A stretch of DNA of 64,000 nucleotides from Erodium maritimum (taxonomy: Eukaryota > Streptophyta > Magnoliopsida > Geraniales > Geraniaceae). Positions 11,352-23,816 of this stretch are shown piece by piece. Under the pieces are notes generated by a model. The model was not told where the DNA came from. It was given only the letters and a program-made list of their open reading frames with translations, and made no database searches. The stretch is from the NCBI GenBank assembly GCA_963921825.1, contig OY997590.1, positions 62,114,012 through 62,178,011 of the forward strand, given 5' to 3'. Within the stretch, counting starts at the first letter, position 1; each line of letters begins with the position of its first letter. Made by a program: the position numbers and the translations under genes.

Positions 11352-11917
11352 TTTTTGTAAGAAAATATTTATTAGACTCTTATTTTCTTGAGATGGGAAT
11401 ACAAAGCAAAGAGAAATACCCGAAAAAGAGTCTCATCCTCAACACCAAAACGAAGCTCAAAAAAACTAACAACCAACTTAAACAAGTTAAAACTGCATAA
11501 AAGAAAAGAAAAAAAACAACAAAACAAAAACCACAAAAAACAGGCTATAAGCAACAAGAAAACAATTTTGGATAGTATCTTAACGATTAAAGACGGAAAC
11601 TGAAAAAAAGATCTGCTAGGGCACAACCTCTCTAACCTAGCCGCCTAAGGCCATGGTAGCCATGGCTATTGCCATGGTTCCTCTTCTCCAACTTGCATTC
11701 TATGGATTTGTTTTCGGCAATTACTCTCCTGTACTTCTTCCTGAGCATTTTGTTAGGGTTGTTCTCTCCCGGCTCTGTTCGGGACAAACTCTGCAACTTC
11801 GATGGTTTTTGTTGATGCCGCCACAACAACGTCCGTCTCCCTGGCCGTCGTCGTCTCTAAAGTCGTCGTCGTTGTTCTCCTGACTCTTTTCGGCATCACC
11901 TCTGCAACCTTGATTGT
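11352..11917 (-). repeat. Probable LINE 3' part, split by the Tekay A insertion
   Basis: On the minus strand the sequence ends in TTTTCTTACAAAAAAA, a LINE-like tail. It appears to continue to the right of Tekay A at 23115. Near 11800-11900 there is a GTC/GTT-rich stretch that repeats again at 23120-23200, so before the insertion this locus held two tandem copies of a roughly 110-base unit. Either strand is open there, so coding cannot be decided; minus gives an Asp/Gly-rich repeat and plus a Val/Ala-rich repeat. I do not call a gene. Confidence 0.4.
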
Positions 11918-14712
11918 TGTAAAACCCACTTCGTTTTCTAAAAGAGTATAAAATTGCAATCTGAAACTTGGGGGTAGGTTTTTGCAACAAGTTTATTTTT
12001 GGAGAAGAAAAATAAAAAAAAAGTGGAAAGGAAAAGGAAGACTGGATCGGATTGGGGAGTGGGCCAGCTCGGGCCCAAATGTTGTTTAACACAGGCCCAA
12101 GATGCGAGCCTGATCCTCTCAGACGCGAAGCCCGGCCCAGCACCCCTTTATAAGCGGGCAAAACCCTAGCTACGGGTATTGTTCATCGTCCCTCACCTCG
12201 CCTCTTTCTCTCCCTTTCCCTCTCGCGTCTCACCAGATCCATTCCCTTCGACGTCCCTTTCACGAACCATCGCCGGAACTCCGACCAGCTCATCCCTCTA
12301 TTTCTTCTTCTCCTTCTGCACCCGTGACTAAAACCCCCAACCCAGAAGCCCTCAATCCCTCTTCTTCTCTCTACTTATCACTCGATTCGAAACGAATCGC
12401 CTCCGCCGAACCTCGCCGTGCCAGATCTGAGAAGGAAATGTGACGGTGAGCTCATTTCCCGTCCGGTTCCACTTTCCCCGACGACCTCTCTCACCTGTGA
12501 CCTGAGCACGCGAAACCTTTCGGCCGGAAACCTAGACGGTCGCTACCCACGCCGGAGAGCTCGGCTCAGATCTACGCCCCGAGCTCGATTTGAGCTCTGT
12601 GAGGTCGTAGATCCTCGACGGGTGTGGTTTGCCGGAGAATTTTACCAGACCCGCGACGAGAATCAACTCCCAGCGTCGCCACGTTCTCTCCGAGCACCTT
12701 CCGCCGCCGTCGCCGACGAACTGAGACGAGCCCTCGCCGTCCCTCTCCCCGTGGTCGAAGGTTCTGGACGGACGCGGACTTGGGCTGGGCCGTGGCTAGA
12801 CTTGGCAATGGCTGGACTGGGCCAGAAGGACTGGGCCAGGAAGGCTGGACCTTGGGCCAGGCCCAGAACAAAGGGTCCGGACTGGGTCCGGGTCAGGTCT
12901 AGTTCGCGGATCCGGGTCGGATCCGGGTCAACCCGGTTCTGAAGAATTTTTTTTTTTTAATCAGATAAATTAATTATTCAATTAATTTAATTTGGACCGT
13001 GTAAAGGACAAATTTGGACGATTAAAGGACTAATTGTACAATTCAGAGGAACCTTGGACAAATACCGGGACTGATTGGACCTTTATCTGTTAAACTCATA
13101 TTGGACTTCGCCCGAGAGCTTGGATTTCGCCCGAGAAGATGGAGTTGGTCCGGTTATCAGCAGCTAGGAGTATTATTAGAGGAAGACCGCAAGGTAGGGA
13201 AAGTACTAACTCCTCGTGTATTTCAATACCTAGTATGCCTATTAGGTTAATAAAATTGGAATGGTCCTAGAATTGCATGTAAGATGCGAATAACTGGAAT
13301 AATTGTCTTTCAATTACTATAAACCGGACGTGTCTAGTATGCATGCATAGGATGTGAATCACTAGCTTAACTCGCTTTCAATACTTTGGAATTGCTTTAC
13401 TGGTAGAAAGGCCGTGATGAGCCCTAGGATTGTTTGTGTTTGCCTCACATGCCTTGGTTGCCTAGTTTGGATAAGATAAGAGTCTAATACAACTAGATGA
13501 TTGAATGTTGAACTTTGTATGCTTGAATGGTTAATTGATCGAATGATTGGATGAATGACTGTATGAATATTGAGTGTAATTGATTGTGCTAAATGGTACA
13601 TGATCGGGTGAATGATAGACCGATGGATTGCGATTGGTAAGTATATTGGTAAGTGTAGGGTTATATTGGTTGTTGTGGTGTGTTGTGATAGAATTGGGAT
13701 TTACTGAGCGTTGGTTGCTCCATGATTGTTTAGTATATTATTCTCTTGCGAGTCTCTAAGTTGGTTTCTATATCGGTATGGCACCCACGCTGCGGTGTGG
13801 GGTAGTGTCTGTAAGGTAACTATACCAAGGGGAATACTGGTGTGGGGTAGTACCTAAGCCGATGACTTATGATCCGGTATGGTACCCACACCGAAGGGAA
13901 TGCCGGTGTGGGGTAGTATCATAGCCGGTGGATTGGACCCTGCGGGGAATTGATTATTGGACCCTACGGGGCATTGATTATTGGACCCTGCGGGGAATTG
14001 ATTATTTACCCTACGGGGCATTGGTTATTGGACCCTGCTGGGCAATTGGATGGTTTACCCTGCTGGGAATGGTTACTTGATTGAATCACCCGAGTTATAC
14101 GTCTTTGTGATGTCATGCGTCTCCTCTGGGCCGAGGGAAAATCCGACATGACATAAGGAATATTGTGGATCGGAGTGTGGTGACTTCATGTGCCACGGTG
14201 GCACCTAAATGTTCTATCTTCCTTTGATTGTTAAGAAGTGTATTGTTTTCCCTTACTTCTATAGTTATTCACTATGTTCTTAAAGGCGTTGAATACCAGT
14301 TTATTTTCATATTTGAATATCTACTTGGTCTTCGCATTATTGAGATTCGAACGAAATTGTGAATTTCCAATTGTTAAACTTCAAGGCTTCCCTTGTTATT
14401 TATTTTCCCTACTGAGTGTAAGCTCACCCTTATTTATTTATTTACTGTTGTTACAGGCTTGCTTGATGAATAGAGGACTCGAGGCTCAGGAGCTTCGGTG
14501 GGTCCGGGTGTCTTCTCTTTAGAGACGTTTATGGTCATTTTATTATGAATCTCTTGTGTAAATGATTTATTTTGGAGCTTTCTATTTGAGATATTTTGAT
14601 TGGAACTGAATTTGAAACGTTATATCGGTTGTGAGACACTTTGGTTGTTATCTTTTGTTTTATCTTTAAGTCACGTCTCGACTCCGGTCAACATCGGATT
14701 TGGGGCGTGACA
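11918..14712 (+). repeat. 5' LTR of Tekay A
   Basis: It starts TGTAAAACCC and ends GGGGCGTGACA. A GC-rich block at 12170-12950 follows the likely transcription start. Near 13925-14075 are about six copies of a 23-27 base unit containing GGACCCTGCGGGG. Compared with the 3' LTR it lacks a segment of about 115 bases that in the 3' copy lies near 22380-22500. Confidence 0.93.
12147..12154 (+). promoter_or_regulatory. TATA box of Tekay A 5' LTR
   Basis: TTTATAAG lies about 30 bases upstream of a CT-rich stretch where transcription of the element probably begins. The same box is conserved in the 3' LTR at 20479-20486. Confidence 0.6.
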
Positions 14713-14715
14713 ATT

Positions 14716-14727
14716 TGGTATCAGAGC
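14716..14727 (+). other. Primer-binding site of Tekay A, tRNA-iMet type
   Basis: TGGTATCAGAGC begins three bases after the LTR end, as in other plant chromoviruses. Confidence 0.92.
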
Positions 14728-16093
14728 GTGGTTTCATTTTGAACGTGTTTTCAAAACCTCGGACCGCACGTCAATTAGGTGGGTAGAGTTAGGAAGTCTA
14801 AGTTGTGGTACTCAGTGACGTAGTCGGAATTATTCGATACGTAGAGTTGGAACGATACGAGTATTTATGATTTGAGCACCTTGATAAAGGTTGGAACTTT
14901 TCGATATTACATGATTCGCTTTACTTCTGTCGTATGCTCTATTGCTATGCCTCAGTGATCGGGGATGCCAATGGTTGAGATCAAGGTTGGTCCAACGAGC
15001 GATGATCGAACTGTTGTAAATTGGTTGTTGAGTAAACCATTTGTTAATTGTGTCGCCACCTTGGTTGGCCGTTGCATGATTCCTCAATTTGAAGTATTGA
15101 CTTGTTCAATTGTTGACTTGTTGAAGTGTTGACTTCTTGACTTATTGAAGTGTTAAACTGTTAAAATGTTGAATTGTCGGTGTATTGACTTGGTTAAGAT
15201 GTTAGCTGTTATTTAAGGATTAAAGTTGAAATGATAATCCAATTGGATGTCAATTGAATAAAAGGTAGAAACTGAGTGGTACTGCGGTACTTTACTGACG
15301 AGGTGTACCTTTGCTGATTATGGGAACTATATTTGTGCTGGATGTGCTGTGAAATTGATGATTGGATGTCCCGCTTAAGCGGATGGTTAGTGGGAAATAC
15401 GAATAGGTCATGCCGAAATTTCTTTAGAACTGAAATGTTTGCACTATCACGGGTTGACTCAGGGGCGCCACTGTAGTCGAACGTGATGGTTGGATGTCAA
15501 GTGGTTACAACGAGATTCGGGGACGCCTAAATCGGGTTGTAATGACGTTAGATCGACATGAAAGTTTGGATAAAAGTTAAAGGGTTGAGAACATGTGGAA
15601 AGGAAAGAAATGCTAAGTTTTATGAAATTGATCGTGTTACGATTCTAGACCCCACGTGTTGGGAAGATACCTGATCGAGTGGTATACCTGTTGCCTTGTG
15701 ATTTGTGTGAATTACGTGAGATTGTTCCTCCTGTGGGAGTTGATTGATTTGATTGAACCGTTGATTGCTGTTGTGAGACGCACTAAGATGTGGCCTTGTC
15801 TGCCCATATATAAAGTATTATATATATTTATTGAGCCTAAGTGATGTTGGTCATTATATGATCCTTGTGGGACGCGCGTGAACGTCCTTGTGTTTTGATC
15901 GAACCGTTTGTTCTAAAACTGGGAAACTGAACATTTGTGTTATCCGTGCAGCGGGTATACGACATGCCTCGTAGTTACGATCCAAGTAGGATCCCTATAA
16001 GACGCATGAGAACGTCCCTTTATGATAAATCGAACCACTTAAGTTAAATTGAAATATGAATACTTACGTTATAAATGCAATGAGTACACGAGA
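14728..16093 (+). other. Untranslated leader of Tekay A
   Basis: About 1.4 kb with no supported coding region between the primer-binding site and the first gag-like codons. Around 15100-15180 there is a degenerate run of GTTGACTTGTTGAA-like units. Confidence 0.6.
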
Positions 16094-17260
16094 TGTCCAA
16101 TGTTTACATCCCGAGAGAGACTAGGAGCCGCCCAGCTGTGGGGCAGAGCTAGACACCAGCTGTTGGACTAGTAGGGGCAGCGAGCGCCTAGGGTGCTGCT
16201 TCCACAGAGCACCAGAGTTTTGAGGGTGGACCGCCAGGGTCACCACCTAGAGCTTCTCCAGTCGCAGAGCCGACTCAGTCGGCCCCTCTAGAGGAGGTGG
16301 TCCGCGCAGTACTAGCAACGCTCAACGCTTAGCAGGAGACTGCTGTACTGGCACCCGAGTCTGTGCCTACTATCGACGCAGTCACTACCGAGAGAACATG
16401 CCAGATGGACAGCTACACGGCCCAAACTCTCAGGGATTTTTGTAGGTTGGGTACACCAATATATTCCGGGAGTTCAGACCCCGAGGCAACTGTAGTATGG
16501 TTGGAGCGGATTACCCGCAACCTTGATACTTCTGGAGGATTTAGATAGTCGCTTGAGAATCTTTTTCGCAACCTTTCAGATTGAGGGAGAAGCATGATAC
16601 TGGTGGCAGCATGTGCAGACCAGGGTTGGTGAGGACTTTCAGCTGTTCAGCAGACTGTTCCTGGAACAGTATTTCCCATGACCTGTTCGAGACGACCGAC
16701 ACCAGCAGCTTTTAGATATGCAGCGGAGAGGAATGACCGTCTCTGAGTATGAGGCGAGGTTCACGTCCCTGTCTCGCTACGCGCCAAGATGGTGCAGACT
16801 GAGGAGAGCCGCTGTAGGCGTTTCGAGAGAGGACTCATCCCGTCTATAACGGATCGAGTTATTGCCTTCAGGATGAGGATTATTTCGGTACTAGTGGACC
16901 AGACCCTAGCCGTTGAGAAGCATTTTCGAGAGACCGCCGGAGCGTAGAAGATCAGGCCTAGGCCGAGTGGCTTCCTGAGGCCGCCAGAAAGTCGCGATCC
17001 TAGGAGGCAGAGGACCTCAGGATTGTTTCAGCCACAGACCCAGTCCGGTGGGACACGACGGGTTGGGGCAATAGCGTCTATTGGACCTACTCCGGTGGCA
17101 CAATTTTGTCCTTCGTGCAGACTGTTGGAACATCTGGGCTGGGACTGCCCATTGAGTGGTGGATCAGCAAACCGCTCTACAGGTAGTCCAGCGAGAGCCG
17201 AAGAGAGGCCGCGTCCAGATGTGAGGACATGCTATCATTGCGGAAGATCGGTACCGTGTG
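16094..17260 (+). pseudogene. gag of Tekay A, decayed
   Basis: Across several frames this matches the gag of Tekay B (60930-62195): LRDFCRLGTPIYSG and WLERITRNLDTSG near 16425-16540, a YWWQ block near 16600, LEQYFP near 16660, MTVSEYEARF near 16733, and a C-terminal part with DPRRQRTSGLFQPQ near 16990. Two zinc knuckles are damaged: CPSC near 17110 and CYHCGRS near 17230. Stops and small frameshifts occur throughout, so no working capsid protein is possible. Confidence 0.8.
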
Positions 17261-17460
17261 TCCTGACTGATTTAGGAGAGGACTCGTACAACGACCACAT
17301 CAGCAGATTCTTCCACTACCACCGAGAGGAGGACCTCAGACTCAGCAGGGCAGAGTGTACGCGATTGTCAGGCCCCGAGCTGAGGGACTTGATACCGTTC
17401 TGGAGAGCGCTTAGAGTACTTGTTTACGAATTACATTTTGGATTTCGTGTTTGCTAATAC

Positions 17461-19740
17461 TTGAGTATTACATTTGGTTGTATTGTTTTGTGATTACTTT
17501 ATGAGGGAACGAGTTTAAAACTGGTAAGGCCACCCGTATCTTAACACACTGACTAGAGCTGTGGTAGTACCGACTAGCGTCAGTTTGAGTTTGAAAGAGG
17601 AGTAACAGACCTAGTAGTACGGGAAGTTCTTTTCCTTCTTCGATAGTGAGAATCGAGTTTTAAGAACCGATTGGTGAAACATCATGTGTTCGTCGAATGC
17701 TATCAGCAGCGAATGCCCGAGCAGTGAAAGGCTGCAGCCTTGACCAGTAAACGGTCTGAACGATCACCGGAGATGACCAAGTGACGATAAGATCAGAGTA
17801 GCGCAGCGTAAGCGTGGTAGACCCATAACCCACAAGGTCGTAATATCCAGCTTCTTCTACCCCCGCTAGAAGATTTAGGTCAAAAGATTCGAACCTTCGA
17901 GACGATTTTGTCTCAAAATCCCGGTTAACGAGCGAAAAGTTGCACGAGTGTGTGCCGTACGTGAGAGATTAGATTAGAGTGTGTTCTCTACGTTCTTCCC
18001 AGAGGGACTAATCGTTTGCCGCCAGTTCACACGGAACATGCGGATAACACCGAGAGTTAATCAGACGACTTTCCCAGCGGAGAAGAATACGGAGAACGCG
18101 AACCGAGTACCAAGGCAAATCTCCATCAGCAAGAGAAGAACGAACGGTAACGTCCCGCGAGGACTAGCATAACCATTAAGTACGCCATAGAAGTGAGAGC
18201 ACCTCACGTTGAAATCCGGAAACAGACGGACGAGTGCGACTACCAAAAGCTTACAAGCCAGTGACAAGATGGCACCGAACGAAGCGTTGCGTGGTAGGTC
18301 GCCTCTTATGCCATACAGGGCACAGGGAAAGTTAAGGATTAACCGTTTTTGGTTCCGAGTTGTTCGAGAGACGATTGAAGGAACCGCGCTAGCTTTCTGA
18401 ACTGTTCAAATCCTTGAAATTTCAGTACGTGTTGATTACTCCTTAAGTGGTGAATTGAGTGAACTTGCTTATAAGTTGGTTTGATCGATAGCTCATGAAC
18501 GAGCGTCAACGGTAAAAGGAATACTACCGATTGGGATAAAATTTGTTGATCGATCTTGGATTGTGTTCCACTGTCGAGTGTGAGTACCGTAACGTTTGGT
18601 GTAGGTGTGTCCCGAAAGACGCCTACTTCCGACTAAGTGCCAGTAAGAGGTTCTACCGCCCCTTGTTGTTGTACGTCGTTCGTCCGACTAGACGTCGGTG
18701 GAGTTCGTGGTTATACTGAACCATGCACCGGTTTTGAGAACCGTTGTCTCGTCGATGTGATGACTTGGAGGAAACGACTTGTAAGGTGCTTTGGTCAGGG
18801 GTTGTGAAACAGGTCTCAACGTCAAGAAAAATATCGCGAGTTGGATAACCTTCTTGATTGATCACAGTTAGGTGTTGATGGTTTTACCTCGATCTAGGAT
18901 TGTGATGCTTGATGTGTGCCTGATCTGTTATCAGGTTGGGACCCTTGATAAATTTTGAGCCGGTGTGACATGTTGCTATGTTGGACAAGTGTGTCGTACT
19001 TGGTATAACATGAGCTTCTGATTGTGGTATGTTTTGAGACGTGTCGCCTTCCGACTAAGTGTCGGTACATTGTATTAATTCCTCGATTGAGGTACGCCTA
19101 CTTTTCCACGAGATGTGGTGAAACGAGCGGTTGTTCCGAACTCTGTAGTGGTTATGAGAACCTTTGTTTTGATGATAACCTTGGTGTGTTACTTGCTTGT
19201 CTTGTGTGTATTAGGTTGCGACATGACGTTATTGGCGTTCCAGTGTGAACTATTCTTGTGAACGGCTAAGTAATACTGTTTGTCAACACCAAGTTTGATT
19301 TTGAGTATCACTCCCTTGTAGAACTGTTTGTGGTTGGTCTTGACTTGGCAGTGTTTGAGTTCTGTTATGGTTAGTCCCTGTAACGATTGCTAAGGAGGAA
19401 ATTGAGAAGTAACGTTGGTGTGTGGTTTCGACTATGTTCGACTTGCAGAGCGCCTCGACAGGATACCTGTGCCGACGGAAAATTCTGGTATAGGATATCT
19501 AGACCGTTATTTGAGGTTCTTAAGTGTTTGAGTGTTATTCGGCTTGTGTTTTTGTTCGGTTTTTCTTTGGGTTGGTGTGAGACGTTGCACGTTGAATTTG
19601 TGAATTTTTGGGTTAGACGGTTTTGCACCGCTTAGTGTGATGTTTGAGTAACTAGCATGATCTGGTGAAGCACGATTAAGTGAAGGTCGCGTTGATTAGG
19701 GAACGATTAAAGGGTACGCAGTTTCGACGGAAGATTTACA
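17461..19740. other. Interior of Tekay A with no recognisable pol
   Basis: In a normal element this place encodes protease, reverse transcriptase, RNase H and most of integrase. I looked for DTGAS, VDDIL, HHCC and related motifs in all frames and saw none. The segment may be pol decayed beyond recognition or unrelated filler, as in large non-autonomous derivatives. Confidence 0.55.
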
Positions 19741-20215
19741 TTGATAGATGGCATCGACCTTTTGAATTATTCGGTTAGTGATCATGTAATTCCGAGGGTC
19801 AGTCCGAAGAAGGGCCTAGCGCGGTTCAACTGCGGCGGAGGCAAGTCAGCCCCGCGAGTCATCGAACCTTTAAGAGTTTGTGCAGAGTTGGAGACGTTGC
19901 CTATATCCTTGTGTTACCACCACGACGTGGGGACGTGCATAAACTCTTCAACGTATTTTGACTACGGCAGTGCACTGCAGACCCCTTCCCACATTATCGA
20001 GTGGACGAGCATCAAGTTAGCTGTTGTTGTATCGTATGAGAATCAGTCATTCAGAACATCGGATACGCAGCAGAAGGTCCTGCGAGGCTAGACTATCCCG
20101 CTGGTACTAGTATAGCATAAGCACCAAGGGGCTGAATCGACTCGGGAACGCGAGGATGAAGTTCGCGCGAAGTATCCCCATCTTCCCCACCTTTGAGATA
20201 CTACAATTTTAAATT
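19741..20215 (+). pseudogene. Integrase C-terminal remnant of Tekay A
   Basis: The frame at 19741-20091 parallels the end of Tekay B integrase: VSPKKGLARF, then APRVIEP, then PSHIIEWTSI and VLRG. After a stop it continues with ESTREREDEVRAKYP near 20130-20175, the chromodomain-like end typical of Tekay elements. The middle is rearranged and short. It ends just before the polypurine tract. Confidence 0.75.
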
Positions 20216-20234
20216 TCGAGGACGAAATTCTTTT

Positions 20235-20243
20235 AAGGGGGGG
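20235..20243 (+). other. Polypurine tract of Tekay A
   Basis: AAGGGGGGG followed by TAGAT sits directly before the 3' LTR, where plus-strand DNA synthesis is primed in this group. Confidence 0.85.
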
Positions 20244-20248
20244 TAGAT

Positions 20249-23114
20249 TGTAAAACCCACTTCGTTTTCTAAAAGAGTATAAACTTGCAATCTGAAACTT
20301 GGGGGTAGGTTTTTGCAACAAGTTTATTTTTGGAGAAGAAAAATAAAAAAAAAAGATGAAAGGAAAAGGCAGACTGGATCGGATTGGGGAGTGGGCCAGC
20401 TCGGGCCCAAGTGTTGTTTAACACAGGCCCAAGATGCGAGCCTGGTCCTCTAAGACGCGAAGCCCGACCCAGCACCCCTTTATAAGCGAGCAAAACCCTA
20501 GCTACGGGTACTGTTCATCGTCCCTCACCTCGCCTCTTTCTCTCCTTTTCCCTCTCGCGTCTCACCAGATCCATTCCCTTCGACGTCCCCTTCACAAACC
20601 ATCGCCGGAACTCCGACCAGCTCCTCCCTCAATTTCTTCTTCTCCTTCTACACCCGTGACTAAAACCACCAACCCAGAAGCCCTCAATCCTTCTTCTTCT
20701 CTCTACTTATCACTCGATTCCAAACGAATCGCCGCCGCCGAACCTCGCCGTGCCAAATATGAGAAGGAACTATGATGGTGAGCTCGTTTCCCGTCAGGTT
20801 CCACTTTCCCCGACGACCTCTCTCACCTGTGACCTGAGCACGCGAAACCCTTCGGACGGAAACCTAGACGGTCGCTACCTACGCCGGAGAGCTCGGCTCG
20901 GATCTACGCCCCGAGCTCTATTTGAGCTCTGTGAGGTCGTAGATCCTCGACGGGTGTGGTTTGCGGGAGAATTTCACCAGACCCGCGACGGGAATCAACT
21001 CCCAGCGTCGCCACGTTCTCTCCGAGCTCTAGTCGACGCCGTCGCCGGTGAACTGAGACGAGACCTCGTTGTCCCTCTCCCCATGGTCGAAGGTTCTGGA
21101 CGGACGCGGACTTGGGCTGGGCCATGGCTGGACTGGGCCATGGCTGGACTGGGCCATGGCTGGACTGGGCCAGAAGGACTAGGCCGAGAAGGCTGGATCT
21201 TGGGCCAGGCCCAGAATTAAGGGTCCGGACCGGGTCAACCCGGTCTTGAAGAAAATTATTTTTTTAAAATCAGATAAATTAATTATTCAATTAATTTAAT
21301 TTGGACCGTGTAAAGGACAAATTTGGACGATTAAAGGACTAATTGTACAATTCAGAGGAACCTTGGACAAATACCGGGACTGATTGGACCTTTATCTGTT
21401 AAACTCATATTGGACTTCGCCCGAGAGCTTGGATTTCGCCCGAGAAGATGGAGTTGGTCCGGTTATCAGCAGCTAGGAGTATTATTAGAGGAAGACCGCA
21501 AGGTAGGGAAAGTACTAACTCCTCGTGTATTTCAATACCTAGTATGCCTATTAGGTTAATAAAATTGGAATGGTCCTAGAATTGCATGTAAGATGCGAAT
21601 AACTGGAATAATTGTCTTTCAATTACTATAAACCGGACGTGTCTAGTATGCATGCATAGGATGTGAATCACTAGCTTAACTCGCTTTCAATACTTTGGAA
21701 TTGCTTTACTGGTAGAAAGGCCGTGATGAGCCCTAGGATTGTTTGTGTTTGCCTCACATGCCTTGGTTGCCTAGTTTGGATAAGATAAGAGTCTAATACA
21801 ACTAGATGATTGAATGTTGAACTTTGTATGCTTGAATGGTTAATTGATCGAATGATTGGATGAATGACTGTATGAATATTGAGTGTAATTGATTGTGCTA
21901 AATGGTACATGATCGGGTGAATGATAGACCGATGGATTGCGATTGGTAAGTATATTGGTAAGTGTAGGGTTATATTGGTTGTTGTGGTGTGTTGTGATAG
22001 AATTGGGATTTACTGAGCGTTGGTTGCTCCATGATTGTTTAGTATATTATTCTTTTGCGAGTCTTTAAGTTGGTTTCTATATCGGTATGGCACCCACGCT
22101 GCGGTGTGGGGTAGTGCCTGTAAGGTACCTACACCAAGGGGAATACAGGTGTGGGGTAGTACCTAAGCCGATGACTTATGATCCAGTATGATACCCACAC
22201 CGAAGGGAATACCGGTGTGGGGTAGTATCATAGTCGGTGGATTGGACCCTGCGGGGCATTGACTATTGGACCTTGCGGGGCATTGATTATTTTACCCTAC
22301 GTGGCATTGGTTATTGGACCCTGCTGGACAATTGGATGGTTTACCCTGCGGGGAATGGTTACTTGATTGATTCACCCGAGTGTATGCGTCCTGCGGGAGC
22401 ATCACCTCGGTTCCCAATGATTTATGGTCTTTTGGAGACGTTTCCGAGGGTACCAACGAATGCATTCCCATATGGATGTTTCCGGTATCCTCGGCGTTAT
22501 ACGTCTTTGTGATGTTATGCGTCTCCTCTGGGCCGAGGGAAAATCCGACATGACATAAGGAATATTGTGGATCGGAGTGTGGTGACTGCATGTGCCACGG
22601 TGGCACCTAAATGTTCTATCTTCCTTTGATTGTTAAGAAGTGTATTGTTTTCCCTTACTTCTATAATTATTCACTGTGTTCTTAAAGGGTTGAATACCAG
22701 TTTATTTTCATATTTGAATATCTGCTTGGCTCTTCGCATTATTGAGATTCGAACGAAATTGTGAATTTCCAATTGTTAAACTTAAAGGATGCCCTTGTTA
22801 TTTATTTTCCCCACTGAGCGTAAGCTCACCCCTATTTGTTTATTTAATGTTGTTACATGCTTGCTTGATGAGTAGAGGACTCGAGGCTCGGGAGCTTCGG
22901 TGGGTCTGGGTGTCTTCTCTTTAGAGAGGTTTATGGTCATTTTATTACGAATCTCTTGTGTAAAGGATTTATTTTGGAGCTTTCTATTTGAGATATTTTG
23001 ATTGGAACTAAATTTGAAACGTTATATTTGTTGTGAGACACTTTGGTTGTTATCTTTTGTTTTATCTTTAAGTCACGTCTCGACTCCGGTCAACACCAGA
23101 TTTGGGGCGTGACG
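20249..23114 (+). repeat. 3' LTR of Tekay A
   Basis: It starts TGTAAAACCC and ends GGGGCGTGACG; the last base differs from the 5' LTR. It carries a TATA box at 20479-20486, a tandem GGGCCATGGCTGGACT unit (about 21118-21170) that is shorter in the 5' LTR, and the extra segment near 22380-22500. The flanking ATTGT confirms the end. Confidence 0.93.
20479..20486 (+). promoter_or_regulatory. TATA box of Tekay A 3' LTR
   Basis: TTTATAAG in the same context as in the 5' LTR. From here transcription could read out into the flanking DNA. Confidence 0.5.
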
Positions 23115-23231
23115 ATTGTTTTCGTAGATGTCGCCACCGCCGCGTCCGTCTCCTTGGCCGTCGCCGTCGCCGTCTCTGAAGCTGTCGTCGTCGTTGCCTC
23201 CTACACTGCTTCCTCCCTTCCTCACCACTGA
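23115..23231. repeat. Right half of the sequence split by Tekay A
   Basis: It starts with the target duplication ATTGT and repeats the GTCGCCGTC-rich unit seen at 11800-11900 on the other side of Tekay A. It is open on the plus strand to a TGA at about 23229, giving a Val/Ala-rich peptide, but trinucleotide repeats readily give such open frames. Confidence 0.4.
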
Positions 23232-23655
23232 CGACCACAAGTTCGGTTTTACATCAGAAGAAACGTGTCCCCTTCGGGGGACCCAGCGGTTTACAGGCTC
23301 TACCTTGAACAGTGATCGTCAATTTTTCATAGTTTTTATTTGGTTTCTAATTTATATCTTAATTAGCCTTAGTGGCGCATTGTTAAAACGGCCTAGACGT
23401 TTTACTTGTGTAAGAGTTAGTTGTTTGACCCGTCAGGACCCTGAAGTATGTATTAACCCTCTTTGAAAAGAATGAAACAGCTTCATCGTTCTTACTCAAA
23501 AAATACAACAAGAAAACTACTCAACCTATCATAAGATGCAACGAAAATCTTTACGACCAAAACTAACATAGTAAAGAAACCAACCAAACTTTTAAAACCA
23601 AAATTGACCCATTACTAGTGTCAAACAAAACTAAACTCTTTCCTTTGACCCATCG
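23232..23655. other. Spacer, no gene seen
   Basis: A short perfect hairpin, CCCC-TT-CGGGG like, lies near 23270. Otherwise the region is AT-rich. The last bases form the left copy of the target duplication of the LINE derivative. Confidence 0.4.
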
Positions 23656-23816
23656 CCAAAACTTAAAGCCTTTTTTTTATCGGCGAATGCATATTTAAAT
23701 TAACCTCTTCTGAGGAAGAAAAGATTACACAGAAAACGCAAGCATCCTAAAACTTGCACAGGATCAAAGTAAGGGTACAAAGACCCGAGAGCCAAGTAAA
23801 GGTAACACAGACCCAA

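Larger units (their letters stand above)
11918..23114 (+). mobile_element. Tekay/Del-type chromovirus, full-ended, pol largely missing (Tekay A)
   Basis: The two LTRs (11918-14712 and 20249-23114) are flanked by the 5-bp target duplication ATTGT (11913-11917 and 23115-23119). A tRNA-iMet primer-binding site and a polypurine tract are in place. The 5.5-kb interior keeps a decayed gag and the last part of integrase, but I could not recognise protease, reverse transcriptase or RNase H between about 17460 and 19740. The LTRs are very similar, sharing long identical stretches such as 13362-13601 with 21671-21910, so the insertion is fairly young although its coding part is badly decayed. This suggests a non-autonomous copy moved by proteins of a relative such as Tekay B at 55032. 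Confidence 0.9.

Noticed and set aside
12418-12942. Arg-rich protein of 174 residues
   Set aside because: It lies in an LTR, starts with GTG, and GC-rich DNA tends to be open; kept only as an observation.
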